Below, in pieces: positions 36,080 to 45,075 of a stretch of DNA of 64,000 nucleotides; within the stretch, counting starts at the first letter, position 1; every line of letters starts with the position of its first letter. A program made the position numbers and the translations under genes. This DNA comes from Prolixibacter bellariivorans ATCC BAA-1284 (lineage in GTDB: Bacteria; Bacteroidota; Bacteroidia; Bacteroidales; Prolixibacteraceae), in contig NZ_JHXO01000008.1 of the NCBI RefSeq assembly GCF_000621705.1, forward strand, positions 1-64,000, given 5' to 3'. The notes beneath the pieces were generated by a model. The model was not told the DNA's origin, made no database searches, and saw only the letters and a list, made by a program, of their open reading frames with translations.

Positions 36080-36215
36080 AACAACACAACCAGCATTACT
36101 CGGCTGGTTTGTGAAAAAAAAGAACAACTTCTCATCAAAAAATTTTCCAAAACCGTAACTTTTTCGTTTTTAAGCAGTCTATTAATACAAACAGTGTACA
36201 CTTCGAATAACTGTC

Positions 36216-36443
36216 ATGAAAAAGCTACTGTTTCTATATATGCTGCTTTTGTTTACCGCCTGCACCGAAAACGGGTCGCTTCATCACCGTCGGAGACCAA
36301 TCCAACAAACTTCCGTGATGTGCGCTGAGACAGAAGAACACGCCGTGGCTGATCCAGGACTTGTCATCTCCGTTATTGTCAACAGGGAAATTGCCCTGTA
36401 CGAAACCTCACGTAATTCCACCATCAAACCGACAGAAAATTAG
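36216..36443 (+). CDS. Small lipoprotein, unknown
   Basis: 75 residues. It starts with MKKLLFLYMLLLFTACTEN, a textbook lipoprotein signal with the Cys at position 16. The mature 59 residues are polar and have no known motif. Start codon and signal are convincing, but the coding potential of the remainder is weak, so it could be a decayed gene. No close neighbours: the terminator of the DUF3857 pair lies 137 bp upstream. Confidence 0.5.
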   Translation: MKKLLFLYMLLLFTACTENGSLHHRRRPIQQTSVMCAETEEHAVADPGLVISVIVNREIALYETSRNSTIKPTEN

Positions 36444-36677
36444 CCCGCCAAACTGGCTCCTTTCGCTCGTCAATAAGCCATCCTCCATAAGAATGTTTTT
36501 CCTGCATAAAGAAGGCCCGGTTTTGAAAATTGAGACGACACAAATTACCCTCCAACCTATCTTTGTTGGCAAAAAACCTGAACCAAATCAGGACTGATTA
36601 TTTTGCAGGAAGTTCGAGTATGAAAGCTGGAAAACGCACACTACTGAAAGACTTCATTAAATTCCAATCCACTCTCA

Positions 36678-36983
36678 ATGGAAAAACAATCATCAATAAT
36701 TAATGATGCCTTCAGGTGGCTGAAAAAGCAGAGTTCACACATACATCATTCATATGATGTTAATTACGCAAATGCGAACACATCGACAATTGAATACACA
36801 AATATCCATTCGCCACCAATTTCACATCAAAAAGGAGAAACTCCACCGAGAACGATGAAATTAAAAAGTCACAACATCAGCCTTCGAACAATAAAAGATT
36901 TCAATATCCGAAATACTCATAATGAAACATATAGTTTCTTCCCGGAAAGGTTCGAAATGAAAACAAGTAGAAGTTTTCCCTAA
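36678..36983 (+). CDS. Uncertain small ORF
   Basis: 101 codons from an ATG, rich in Asn, His, Ser and Thr, with no hydrophobic core, motif or known family. It lies alone in a 1.1-kb stretch (36028-37154) where the only other candidate is the small lipoprotein. Listed because the frame is long for a random AT-rich sequence; it may not be real. The segment 36984-37154 leads to the next gene. Confidence 0.25.
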   Translation: MEKQSSIINDAFRWLKKQSSHIHHSYDVNYANANTSTIEYTNIHSPPISHQKGETPPRTMKLKSHNISLRTIKDFNIRNTHNETYSFFPERFEMKTSRSFP

Positions 36984-37154
36984 AAAAAGCGGCGCAAAAG
37001 AGGTAGTAAAATATTAAAGATATAAATCGAAGAGTGCTTGAAAACGAAGGCTTAATTTATCATACTACATACAGCATTCGCTTTAAATATCCTCCTAAAT
37101 CGATATATTTACAGAGAAGTAAAACAATATTACGAACGACAAAAAAACAGCAAA

Positions 37155-38039
37155 ATGGATACCAAACAAACTACAGAAACAGTCTTATTGGCCGGCGCAA
37201 CCGGTTACCTCGGACATTACATCGCAGAAGAATTGATCCGGCAAAACATCCCTGCAAAAATCATTGCCCGCCGCCCTGAAAAAGTGGAATATCTCGGTGG
37301 AGAAAACCGGGAGATCATCCACGCAGAAGTTACGCGACCCGAAACACTGATCGGAGTGTGCGAAGGAGTGACTACTGTCATATCCTCTATCGGCATCACC
37401 CGACAAAAAGATGGCCTTACCTATATGGATGTCGATTACCAGGCCAACCTGAACCTGCTCAACGAAGCAAAGAAAGCCGGTGTACGAAAGTTCATTTACG
37501 TATCTGCCATTAACGGGGATAAATACCGCCAGTTGAAAATATTCCAGGCTAAGGAAGCTTTTGTGGATGCACTGAAAGCGTCGGGGCTCGATTATACGGT
37601 CATGCGCCCCAACGGCTTCTTCTCCGATATGCGCGATTTCCTCGACATGGCCAAAGGCGGAAGAGTGTATCTTTTCGGAGACGGCCATTATCAGATGAAT
37701 CCCATTCATGGTGAAGACCTGGCCAAAGTATGTGTTAATGCTATTTCTTCTGAAGAAAAGGAAATTGCCGTAGGCGGGCCGGATAATCTTTCTCAAAACG
37801 AACTGGCTACACTCGCACTGAAAGCCTGGAACAAACCGATAAAAATCACGCATCTCCCCGATTGGATTCGCAGGATGACCATTGGTCTGGTCAGGACATT
37901 CACCTCTTCAAAAACCTATGGCCCCATCGAGTTCTTCCTCACGCTCATGGCCGACGACCAACTAGCTCCTAACTATGGAGAACACCACCTGGAGGATTTC
38001 TTTAAGAAAGAAGCAGAAAGAATGAGACGTGAGAAATGA
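37155..38039 (+). CDS. NAD(P)-binding oxidoreductase, atypical SDR (NmrA-like)
   Basis: 294 residues. The N-terminal VLLAGATGYLGHYIAEELI is the GxxGxxG nucleotide site of atypical SDRs. Then comes VISSIGITRQKDG, a conserved strand YVDYQANLNLLNEAKKAGVR and a VSAINGD segment replacing the YxxxK active site, as in NmrA-like or UDP-glucose-epimerase-like proteins that bind but may not reduce. It may act as a redox sensor or quinone/ubiquinone-related reductase. It lies upstream of the marR promoter on the same strand, separated by about 130 bp. Confidence 0.85.
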   Translation: MDTKQTTETVLLAGATGYLGHYIAEELIRQNIPAKIIARRPEKVEYLGGENREIIHAEVTRPETLIGVCEGVTTVISSIGITRQKDGLTYMDVDYQANLNLLNEAKKAGVRKFIYVSAINGDKYRQLKIFQAKEAFVDALKASGLDYTVMRPNGFFSDMRDFLDMAKGGRVYLFGDGHYQMNPIHGEDLAKVCVNAISSEEKEIAVGGPDNLSQNELATLALKAWNKPIKITHLPDWIRRMTIGLVRTFTSSKTYGPIEFFLTLMADDQLAPNYGEHHLEDFFKKEAERMRREK

Positions 38040-38132
38040 ACAATGAGGCTAAAATGAGGGTCTTGGGGTAAATCAGGAGGTTGTTTCCGGTACTGATATT
38101 CCTATACTTTTTTGTATCTATTTCGTTCGATA

Positions 38133-38163
38133 TTTGTACGTACAAACTTTTCATCTATATTTG
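38133..38163 (+). promoter_or_regulatory. marR promoter with overlapping palindromic operator
   Basis: TTTGTACGTACAAA (38133-38146) is a perfect palindrome. Its left TTTG is placed 19 bp before TATATTTG (38156-38163), so it also serves as the -33 box of a Bacteroidota promoter (TTTG / TAnnTTTG). The same core TTGTAYGTACAA recurs before the reductase gene at 38633. Autorepression by MarR is inferred. Confidence 0.75.
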
Positions 38164-38172
38164 TCCGGTCAA

Positions 38173-38613
38173 ATGGAAAAGAACGAACAACAATGTAACG
38201 GACCGCTGGAGTGCTGCCTCTATTTCACAGCCAACTCACTATCACGCTATATCAACGAGATGGCAGAGGAAGCTTTTGCCCCTACCGGACTGGCTCCATC
38301 ATACAGTTATCTGATGATTCTGGTAACTAACCAACCGGGCTTATCGCAAAATGAGTTGAGCCATCGGATGAACTTGAAACCATCGACGATGACACGCTTT
38401 GTTGAGAAGCTAAAGCAGCGGGAACTGGTTTACACCAACCAGGAAGGCAGAACGGTATATGTTTACCCGACTGAGCAGGGCAAAAAGTCTCGCCCGGTTA
38501 TCGACCAGGCACTGAAAAGACTCTACGACAAATATTGTGATGTACTGGGCGAAGATTTAGCGGTCAAACTCACGGCTGATATTCACAATGCCAATCAAAA
38601 ACTTGGGAAGTAA
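38173..38613 (+). CDS. MarR-family transcriptional regulator
   Basis: 146 residues from ATG 38173, which lies about 9 bp after the promoter's TATATTTG box (a short or leaderless 5' end); an upstream codon at 38134 is inside the operator. The winged HTH is clear: GLSQNELSHRMNLKPSTMTRFVEKLKQ as recognition region, then RTVYVYPTEQGKK as the wing. A Cys-rich N-terminus (CNGPLECC) may sense redox or thiol compounds, which would fit control of the adjacent quinone reductase; this is inference. The operator palindrome lies upstream of both genes. Confidence 0.93.
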   Translation: MEKNEQQCNGPLECCLYFTANSLSRYINEMAEEAFAPTGLAPSYSYLMILVTNQPGLSQNELSHRMNLKPSTMTRFVEKLKQRELVYTNQEGRTVYVYPTEQGKKSRPVIDQALKRLYDKYCDVLGEDLAVKLTADIHNANQKLGK

Positions 38614-38631
38614 TATTTTTTTGTTCTAACA

Positions 38632-38645
38632 CTTGTATGTACAAA
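38632..38645 (+). promoter_or_regulatory. Second palindrome, before the reductase gene
   Basis: CTTGTATGTACAAA shares TTGTAYGTACAA with the marR operator, one base in the centre differing. It lies 24 bp before the reductase ATG and so is placed to block that promoter. Confidence 0.7.
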
Positions 38646-38668
38646 TATATAAATACGAAAAGCAACAA

Positions 38669-39262
38669 ATGAGTAAGATGAATCAAACAACAGCAAAGAC
38701 AACCATCATCATGGGCCATCCGACGCCGGAATCTTCGCTGGCAAATAAGACCATCATTGAAAAAGTAGAAAAAGAACTGGAAAATGTAGAAATACGGAAG
38801 CTGGGAGCGCTTTATCCCGATTACCAAATCGATGTAGAAGCTGAACAACAGGTGCTGCTCGAAAGTGATGTAATCGTTCTTCAGTTTCCTTTTTATTGGT
38901 ACAGTGTTCCCGCAATCCTCAAGCAATGGATCGACAGCGTATTCGCCTACAACTTTGCTTACGGACGTGAAGGAGACAAACTGAAAGGAAAAGCCTTTAT
39001 CGTTTCTACCACAGTGGGCGGACCACAGGAAGCCTATCACCCCACCGGATACAACCACTTCCGAATGGACGATTTGTTGCGCCCCCTCGAACAAACGGCT
39101 TACCTGGCCCAAATGGATTTCCGCACTCCGGTCATCGGCCACGGAATGATTTTCGTGCCTGGCGTATACAATACGCAGGAAGAAGTAATAAATCGTGCTA
39201 CACGACAAGCTGAACGATTACTGTCAGCCATCCGGGAAGCAGTTCCACAACCGGTGCAATAA
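38669..39262 (+). CDS. NAD(P)H-quinone oxidoreductase, flavodoxin fold
   Basis: 197 residues from ATG 38669. The flavodoxin-like N-terminus TTIIMGHPTPESSLANK, the segment VIVLQFPFYWYSVPAILKQW, FAYGREGDKLKGK and TTVGGPQEAY identify the KefF/MdaB/NQO-type FMN- or FAD-dependent quinone reductases. Such enzymes reduce quinones by two electrons with NAD(P)H and protect against electrophiles. Controlled with marR by a shared palindrome, a common arrangement for thiol/quinone stress regulons. The Met at 38633 lies inside the operator, so is not the start. Confidence 0.93.
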   Translation: MSKMNQTTAKTTIIMGHPTPESSLANKTIIEKVEKELENVEIRKLGALYPDYQIDVEAEQQVLLESDVIVLQFPFYWYSVPAILKQWIDSVFAYNFAYGREGDKLKGKAFIVSTTVGGPQEAYHPTGYNHFRMDDLLRPLEQTAYLAQMDFRTPVIGHGMIFVPGVYNTQEEVINRATRQAERLLSAIREAVPQPVQ

Positions 39263-39348
39263 ATAATGCTTTGAAACCTGTAACTGTTCATCGTTACAGG
39301 TTTCAACTTTCAGGTTAATACAGCAACTTCGGAGGACACGTTCAGGCA

Positions 39349-39376
39349 TAAAAAAAGCCTCACTAACCGTGAGGCT
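39349..39376 (-). terminator. Terminator of the cold-shock gene
   Basis: AGCCTCAC / GTGAGGCT stem with a 5-nt loop; the run of A before it on the plus strand becomes a U run on the minus-strand transcript. Confidence 0.85.
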
Positions 39377-39408
39377 CAAATCTTAATGAATATGTCGTTT
39401 AAACTTAC

Positions 39409-39600
39409 TTACGCAAGTTTAACATTTACCGCATTCAATCCTTTTCTTCCTTCTTGCAAATCGAAGGTTACTTCGTCATTTTCCTGGATTTCATCAACCA
39501 ATCCGGTTACATGCACAAAATACTCATTGTTTGATTCTTCGTCTTTAATGAAGCCAAAACCTTTGGTGTCATTAAAAAATTTTACTGTTCCTTTATTCAT
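39409..39600 (-). CDS. Cold-shock protein (CspA family)
   Basis: 63 residues, the size of the family. It begins MNKGTVKFFNDTKGFGFI with RNP-1 (KGFGFI) and has RNP-2 in YFVHVTGL, both needed for single-stranded nucleic acid binding. CspA proteins act as RNA chaperones. It is transcribed leftwards and ends before the terminator at 39349. A region of about 530 bp without a gene lies upstream; the long leader often used for thermoregulation of csp genes could be in it, but no cold-box was identified. Confidence 0.97.
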   Translation of the reverse strand: MNKGTVKFFNDTKGFGFIKDEESNNEYFVHVTGLVDEIQENDEVTFDLQEGRKGLNAVNVKLA

Positions 39601-40134
39601 TGTTATTTATTTAATACGCCGCAATATACGCATTGTATCCGAAATCCAAACACCATCTTTTATTTTCTCAAAAATAATTTCACCAAAAAACACTTAAGCA
39701 CTCATTATCAGCCATATAAAATTAAAATATTTTTTTCGACGTTTTTCCTAATCAATTGTAGGATTGCACGTTAACAATGACGCAAAAATCATAAAAACAA
39801 CTATAAAAGAGTCCACCGGCTGCCGTTTTACAGTAAAAACCAGCAAAAAATTGCGCCAGCTTCGGAATTATTTATCCAAATCGCTATTCATTACAAGGAA
39901 TTAAGGTGTGAATATCGGTGGCAGAAAACCGATGAAGAAGGAGATGCATAACAGAAAGGTCAAAAAATAAATTGACCATTCAACAAACAAATGAAAAGAA
40001 CATGAAACGAATGGCATGAACATTGTTCTTACCCGTATAGTATCGAAAGATAATTATCCCGAATGATATGATTAACAGACAATCTATTACCATGAGGTTG
40101 GAATAGTTAAACTACTACAAGCTTAAAGTCAACC
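39601..40134. other. Intergenic stretch, 534 bp
   Basis: AT-rich, without a credible gene. It must hold the csp promoter on the minus strand; a TATATTGC box about 30 bp upstream of the csp start, with TTTG about 18 bp further upstream, is a weak candidate. Confidence 0.45.
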
Positions 40135-40668
40135 ATGAAGTCATACCTAAACTTAAAAGCTATGATTAGAAAAGCAATCCTTATTATCGCAATACAGTTG
40201 TCTGTATTAAGCACCCTCTATGCTCAGAGTCTAAGCGAGCAAATAGGCGGCATCAAAACACACTTCCAATTATACTCTCTAACAACCAACCTGGATGCCA
40301 GTGAACAAATGCTTGTATTAAGAGCGGAAACCAAACATTATTCTGACGAAACCTATGCAGCCGGATGGGGCTTTGGTTATCGCTCTTATCATCTGGAATT
40401 TATTACTCAAAAGGAATTGAATGACCAAAGACTTCCTTATAGTATTGGAAAAGCCCGTTACACCAGACTAAAATTAACGTTTTACAATGCAAACAAAGAT
40501 ATCCTTGCCTCCTTCATGATTCCTTTTGAACGAGTCGACAGGCAGTCCAACCCTTCTGCAAAAGGAGGTCCATTCTTTTACTCGATTGATCTAATTAATA
40601 TACCATTAGTCTTGCTGGGACAAACAGCTGCAATTGATATGGTCGAGATGGTGGCCAACCGGAAATAG
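40135..40668 (+). CDS. Secreted protein, unknown
   Basis: 177 residues as read from ATG 40135; the Met at 40162 (MIRKAILIIAIQLSVLSTLYAQ) starts a perfect signal peptide and is the likelier start. The mature part of about 150 residues has beta-strand-rich stretches (RAETKHYSDETYAAGWGFGY and KARYTRLKLTFYNANK) and no known family motif. It is probably periplasmic or outer-membrane associated. The following alpha/beta hydrolase starts 70 bp later. Confidence 0.65.
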   Translation: MKSYLNLKAMIRKAILIIAIQLSVLSTLYAQSLSEQIGGIKTHFQLYSLTTNLDASEQMLVLRAETKHYSDETYAAGWGFGYRSYHLEFITQKELNDQRLPYSIGKARYTRLKLTFYNANKDILASFMIPFERVDRQSNPSAKGGPFFYSIDLINIPLVLLGQTAAIDMVEMVANRK

Positions 40669-40738
40669 GGAAAATGCAAAATAATTCATCTAAGTAGCTA
40701 AAACCTTTAACTTTGATAAGCTGCAAAATTCAGAAAGA

Positions 40739-41602
40739 ATGAAAAACAAACGGTTTATCAAAGTCGCCAATCATATCAAGCTGTGGGTCGAGACCTATGG
40801 GAATACAACGGATAAAGCCTGTCTGTTTATTTCCGGCGCCGGTGCCAACAGCTCGTTCTGGTCGGAACGGTTGTGTAACCGCATAGTAAACGATGGATTT
40901 TTCGTCATCAAATACGATCACCGTGATTTCGGCTACTCATCAAAAATCGACTTCGAAAAGCATCCTTACGATTTGATGCAACTGGCAAAAGACGCTTTGT
41001 CGATTATGGATTCCCTGGACGTAGAAAAGGCTCATGTCGTTGGCCATTCCATGGGTGGCTTCATTGTGCAGCTGTTAGCGATTCATAATCCGGAAAGAAT
41101 CCTTTCCATGGTTTCAGCCTCTTCATCAACCAACTCACCCAAAGTTCCCCCACCACCGGATCGGACGTGGCAGATATTCATGAAATGCAAACCACAAAAC
41201 AACTACGAAAAGGATATCAGCGAATTTTTACCGGTTTGGGAATATTTGAACGGAACCGCAGCTTTCGACAGGGAGCTGGCCATCAAATACACAAAGAATA
41301 TTTACGCTCGTCAGGAAATTACCGAACCATTGGGAGAATCGCACGTAAAGGCACAAGCCAACCTCACTGACCGGACCGAATCATTACGACAAGTGAAAAT
41401 CCCAACATTGGTCATCCACGGTGAGGAAGACTACCTGGTTGACAAATACGGAGGTATACAAACAGCCAAATGTATTGAAAACGCTGAGCTGGTTTTAATA
41501 CCCAAAATGGGACACATTCCGTTCAATCAGGAAATCCTTTTACGATTTGAAGATGAAATCGCTCGGTTTTTGAACCGGAACAAAAAAGATGATCGGAATT
41601 AG
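40739..41602 (+). CDS. Alpha/beta hydrolase (epoxide hydrolase/esterase-like)
   Basis: 287 residues with the usual fold: oxyanion strand LFISGAGANSSFWSERL, nucleophile elbow VVGHSMGGFIV with Ser105, acid in VIHGEEDYLV and His in PKMGHIPFNQ. Related proteins include RdmC/aclacinomycin methylesterases and haloalkane-type hydrolases. Cytosolic, substrate unknown. It converges on the M28 peptidase gene, with the last bases of the two overlapping by 4 bp (tail to tail). Confidence 0.92.
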   Translation: MKNKRFIKVANHIKLWVETYGNTTDKACLFISGAGANSSFWSERLCNRIVNDGFFVIKYDHRDFGYSSKIDFEKHPYDLMQLAKDALSIMDSLDVEKAHVVGHSMGGFIVQLLAIHNPERILSMVSASSSTNSPKVPPPPDRTWQIFMKCKPQNNYEKDISEFLPVWEYLNGTAAFDRELAIKYTKNIYARQEITEPLGESHVKAQANLTDRTESLRQVKIPTLVIHGEEDYLVDKYGGIQTAKCIENAELVLIPKMGHIPFNQEILLRFEDEIARFLNRNKKDDRN

Positions 41603-42633
41603 TTGCTGTATAACTTCACCCCTCTTCGATAATATTCACTCTCCTTTTTCCAAAAAGGTACGGATTGAGCATTGGAAATCTCCTGCGCTAACAGGGCATA
41701 CACCTGGCTAAATTTCAACAGGTAGGAATAATCGAAGTCATCGGTCGCTTCGTCTGCCGTCTGATGGACATATTTGAGAATTTCGTCATCAATCCGGTCA
41801 AAGCCGGGACTGATGGTGACCGAAGGAATTCCATTTTCGGCAAAGACAATATTATCTCCTTTTTCATACAAATACGCCAGCTCTTTCGGATAAGGTAAAC
41901 AAGCAACTCCGAGATTGATAACCGGATTCCAAAATTGTGAAAGAAACTCAATCTGGTTCTTACCTCCTACCCTGATCTGCGTAGTATCGTTAAAACCGCC
42001 GCCATCATTATTGAGAACAAATACTATCTGCTGTAGGGCAACCGGACAATGCTCCATAAAATACCGAGCTCCCAGCATTCCTTCTTCTTCACCGGTAGTC
42101 GCAACGAAAATGACCGAACGGTTAGGTGGAAACTTCGATAGTTCTTTAGCAGCATAAATCAAAGCCGCCGTTCCCATCGCATTATCTCTGGCTCCGTTGT
42201 AAACCGAGTCCTCCCCGGAGTGATTCTTCCCGTGTTGCACTCCTAAATGATCATAGTGAGCGCACAGTAACACATATTCATTTTTTAGTTGCCGATGAGT
42301 TCCTTTAATAAAGCCTGCAACATTCTGACAGCTCACTTCCTTATTATCAATAAGAAATTCAACAGGTTGAAGATAATCGTTAAAAGTTTCGAACGGCTGC
42401 AATCCAGCGGCCCGAAACTGTTCGGCAATATAACGTGCTGCAATATGCGCCTCAGTTGTGCCGACCTTTCGTCCCATCAATTCGTCGGAGGCCAGAAACC
42501 TGAGATGAGCCATTAATTCATTCTTTTCCTGTTTTCGAACCGCTGAAGTTTGATTTTCCGAAACACATGATATTGCCAGTGAGAACACTGTATATAAAAC
42601 AAATAGAATCTTCAACCAAACAACCTTCATCAT
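41599..42633 (-). CDS. M28-family metallopeptidase, lipoprotein
   Basis: 344 residues. An N-terminal signal ends near ISC (Cys24), suggesting a lipoprotein. The M28 zinc ligands are visible: LCAHYDHLG (His, Asp), GARDNAMGTAALI (Asp bridging) and TGEEEGMLGARYF (two Glu), followed by VFVLNNDGGG. M28 enzymes are aminopeptidases or carboxypeptidases with two zinc ions. It overlaps the previous gene on this strand (42630) by 4 bp, ATGA style, so they are translated together. Confidence 0.94.
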   Translation of the reverse strand: MMKVVWLKILFVLYTVFSLAISCVSENQTSAVRKQEKNELMAHLRFLASDELMGRKVGTTEAHIAARYIAEQFRAAGLQPFETFNDYLQPVEFLIDNKEVSCQNVAGFIKGTHRQLKNEYVLLCAHYDHLGVQHGKNHSGEDSVYNGARDNAMGTAALIYAAKELSKFPPNRSVIFVATTGEEEGMLGARYFMEHCPVALQQIVFVLNNDGGGFNDTTQIRVGGKNQIEFLSQFWNPVINLGVACLPYPKELAYLYEKGDNIVFAENGIPSVTISPGFDRIDDEILKYVHQTADEATDDFDYSYLLKFSQVYALLAQEISNAQSVPFWKKESEYYRRGVKLYSN

Positions 42634-43919
42634 CTTTCCAGCGTTTTTAGTACGATTTTCAAAACAATCTTACCACAATCGACCAAAGACTGCTCATGAA
42701 CCTGAGAAGGAACATCTTTCGGGCTATGCACCTCATTCCCCGAAGTCCCAATCGCCGAAGCAACAACACCCGCCTGAGCAAATGTCATTTGATCGGAGCC
42801 TGTGTTACCCGCGTAAGTAACAGGAATGAACAGCTCATGTGTGCTTTCTTTGATGATATCAGCCAGCCAGGCCGGTCGGTTGCTAATGGCGAACAAAGGA
42901 AGTACTTCGGGTGCCAAGAGCCGCCAGTTTGATTCAATTCCTTCCAGTGAGCGACTCCTCATGAATTCAGGAAACTGCGTGTTTCCGGTTTGTTCGGGTA
43001 TACCATGAACGCCGCCCGTTGTTTCGATAAAAATATGCTCACCAGCAAGCTGGTCCATATTTAATACCAGCTTACAGTCCGCTATATTCTGCCTGTGCCT
43101 GTTCAGGTATACTCTTGAACCCAACAGTCCTTTCTCTTCGCCACCAAAGGCAACGAATTTTATATTCGCATTTAAACTATCCTGGTATTGCCTGAAGAAT
43201 CTGGCCAGCTCGATAAGGACACCAACACCGGAAGCATTGTCATCGGCGCCCGGGCTTCCGGGATACGAATCGTAGTGCGCTGAAAGTATGATTTCATTTT
43301 TCGGGTGATATTTTCCCCGCACAACACCAACTACGTTCTGCGAAGTGTGTTTCCTGATATCACCATCGATTGCACAGACAAGTCTCCTCCCCACCTCTTT
43401 CGATATTTGCCTGAATGCCAACCTGGGGATAACCAAAATCAACCGGGGGCTCCCGAAAAACAACTTGAAATAGGCTGAATTCGTTAACGGATACGACGCA
43501 ACAACAATCTGATCGGCAATCTCCGAATCGGTGGTATTGTTAGAATCCAGCAGAATAAAGTTCCCTTGAAACTGAAAATTCCCAACGTATGGATTAAAGC
43601 ATACCTGCGAAGCTTCAACGGGATGTCCGTTTATCTCTAATTCCGTTTTACGGACATCAAATGATTCGAAGGTAAATTTCTCCATCGTTGTTTCAATGCC
43701 GACATCCGACAACTCGTTGAAGATATAGTCAGCAACCCGCTTTTCCTCAGGGGTTCCGACACTGTGAACCCCGATACCGGAAATGTGGGTAATATGCCCA
43801 AATGAATTCGGTCCAAAATCGGATGGGAAATCAACCTGGGAGGAACGAAGCTGAGCATAACCGGTGCCACTGCAGAGAAGTAAGAAGCAATTAAAAGAAA
43901 GCAGAAAGATGTGTTTCAT
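42630..43919 (-). CDS. M28-family metallopeptidase, secreted
   Basis: 429 residues with a signal peptide (LLSFNCFLLLCSGTGYAQ). It contains ILSAHYDSYPGSPGADDNASGVGVLIELA (His and Asp ligands), GGEEKGLLGSRVYL (catalytic Glu) and VLNMDQLAGE. The His ligand near the end (GNEVHSPKDVPS) is present, so the di-zinc site is complete. It precedes the second M28 gene, overlapping by 4 bp; the two probably form an operon of secreted exopeptidases for protein-derived nutrients. Confidence 0.94.
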   Translation of the reverse strand: MKHIFLLSFNCFLLLCSGTGYAQLRSSQVDFPSDFGPNSFGHITHISGIGVHSVGTPEEKRVADYIFNELSDVGIETTMEKFTFESFDVRKTELEINGHPVEASQVCFNPYVGNFQFQGNFILLDSNNTTDSEIADQIVVASYPLTNSAYFKLFFGSPRLILVIPRLAFRQISKEVGRRLVCAIDGDIRKHTSQNVVGVVRGKYHPKNEIILSAHYDSYPGSPGADDNASGVGVLIELARFFRQYQDSLNANIKFVAFGGEEKGLLGSRVYLNRHRQNIADCKLVLNMDQLAGEHIFIETTGGVHGIPEQTGNTQFPEFMRSRSLEGIESNWRLLAPEVLPLFAISNRPAWLADIIKESTHELFIPVTYAGNTGSDQMTFAQAGVVASAIGTSGNEVHSPKDVPSQVHEQSLVDCGKIVLKIVLKTLER

Positions 43920-43976
43920 GATGAAATGCCATGTTGATTTAAAGCAATGATAAGATGAAACAGCACGTCATTTAAC

Positions 43977-44025
43977 CCACCAAAGGGGGATTTTGAAATT
44001 CCCCACTTTAGGGGGGAAACATTGA
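43977..44025. repeat. CCCTAAAG-type inverted repeat
   Basis: ACCAAAGGGGGATT and CCCCACTTTAGGGGGG arms about 10 bp apart, resembling the element at 10927. It lies between divergently transcribed M28 and regulator genes. Confidence 0.55.
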
Positions 44026-44081
44026 AACCAATATTCCGAAAAAAATATAATTGGCTTAAAAAAAAGCGATAAGTTTGCTTT

Positions 44082-45020
44082 ATGGATTTATTGTTAACCA
44101 TAGTAGTCTCGACAACACTGGGCATAAGCTTTATTCCGGTAATCCTGACGATTTTAAAAACGGATAAGGATAATCGAAGGATTTTCCGTCCGCTATTCTA
44201 TGTCTTCCTTTCAGTAAATTCGATTTGGTACTCCGTATTATTTATCCAATTGCTGCAAGCAAACCAGGCGCTGAATATACATTCCCATATTGCATTGGAA
44301 ATATTCACCTCTTCCCTTCTCTTCATCACGAGGTTTCTTTTTCTTATTGCTTTTGTACGACTCATTCTTTTACTGCTTGATTTCGATATACCGAAGACAT
44401 TTAAGCTTGCGCTGAAACTTTCGGGATTTGTGATTGCCGGGTTCTGGCTACTGGGGTGGTTAGCGTTTTTCTTTCTAAAGAGCGGTGCATTAAGCGATAA
44501 TCTTCTTCTCTATACCGATATACTGATATTCTTTATCGTCATTGTCTCTTGTGTTTACCTGATTTACCAAACCAAACTGGTTCCTGAAAATAAAAGCGGG
44601 AAAGCCATCAGAATGTTAGCATTTGTCTTGCTCATTCCGATGCTACTGGGTTTGTTGAAATGGTTAGTCGGAGGAATATTAATGCTTGAAAATCCTGTTT
44701 GGGAACGATTAAGTATTCACCTGTTGGTTCTACTAATGAATCTACTTTTCAGCTTGTGGCTCATCAAGTATGGTAAAGAGCTGAAAGGATTCAGAATACT
44801 AAAAACACATCTGAATAATACCGATGAATTGTTTGAAAAGTACAACATTTCCAAACGTGAGATGGAGGTCATTCAGCTGATTTGCGAAGGCTACACGAAT
44901 CAACAAATCGCCGACAAACTATTTATTTCCATTGAAACGGTAAAGGACCATAACTCCCGGATCTTCCTCAAAACGGAGGTAAAAAACCGCACGCAACTGG
45001 CCAGGTTATTTTTAAGGTAG
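44082..45020 (+). CDS. Membrane-embedded LuxR-type regulator (7TM-HTH)
   Basis: 312 residues. Residues 1-215 form about seven hydrophobic helices (for example LLLTIVVSTTLGISFIPVIL and HLLVLLMNLLFSLWLI). A cytosolic linker leads to a C-terminal LuxR HTH: ISKREMEVIQLICEGYTNQQIADKLF, then SIETVKDHNSRIFLKT. The architecture of a multi-helix sensor fused to a DNA-binding domain is known in Bacteroidota but uncommon. How a membrane-bound DNA-binding domain reaches its site is unclear; regulated proteolysis or membrane-proximal binding are possibilities. Transcribed divergently from the M28 peptidases. Confidence 0.85.
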   Translation: MDLLLTIVVSTTLGISFIPVILTILKTDKDNRRIFRPLFYVFLSVNSIWYSVLFIQLLQANQALNIHSHIALEIFTSSLLFITRFLFLIAFVRLILLLLDFDIPKTFKLALKLSGFVIAGFWLLGWLAFFFLKSGALSDNLLLYTDILIFFIVIVSCVYLIYQTKLVPENKSGKAIRMLAFVLLIPMLLGLLKWLVGGILMLENPVWERLSIHLLVLLMNLLFSLWLIKYGKELKGFRILKTHLNNTDELFEKYNISKREMEVIQLICEGYTNQQIADKLFISIETVKDHNSRIFLKTEVKNRTQLARLFLR

Positions 45021-45075
45021 TGTGGACTTTCCCAAAAAACTTTGGTCGTACTCCCCTCTTTCGGTTCGCCGATAG

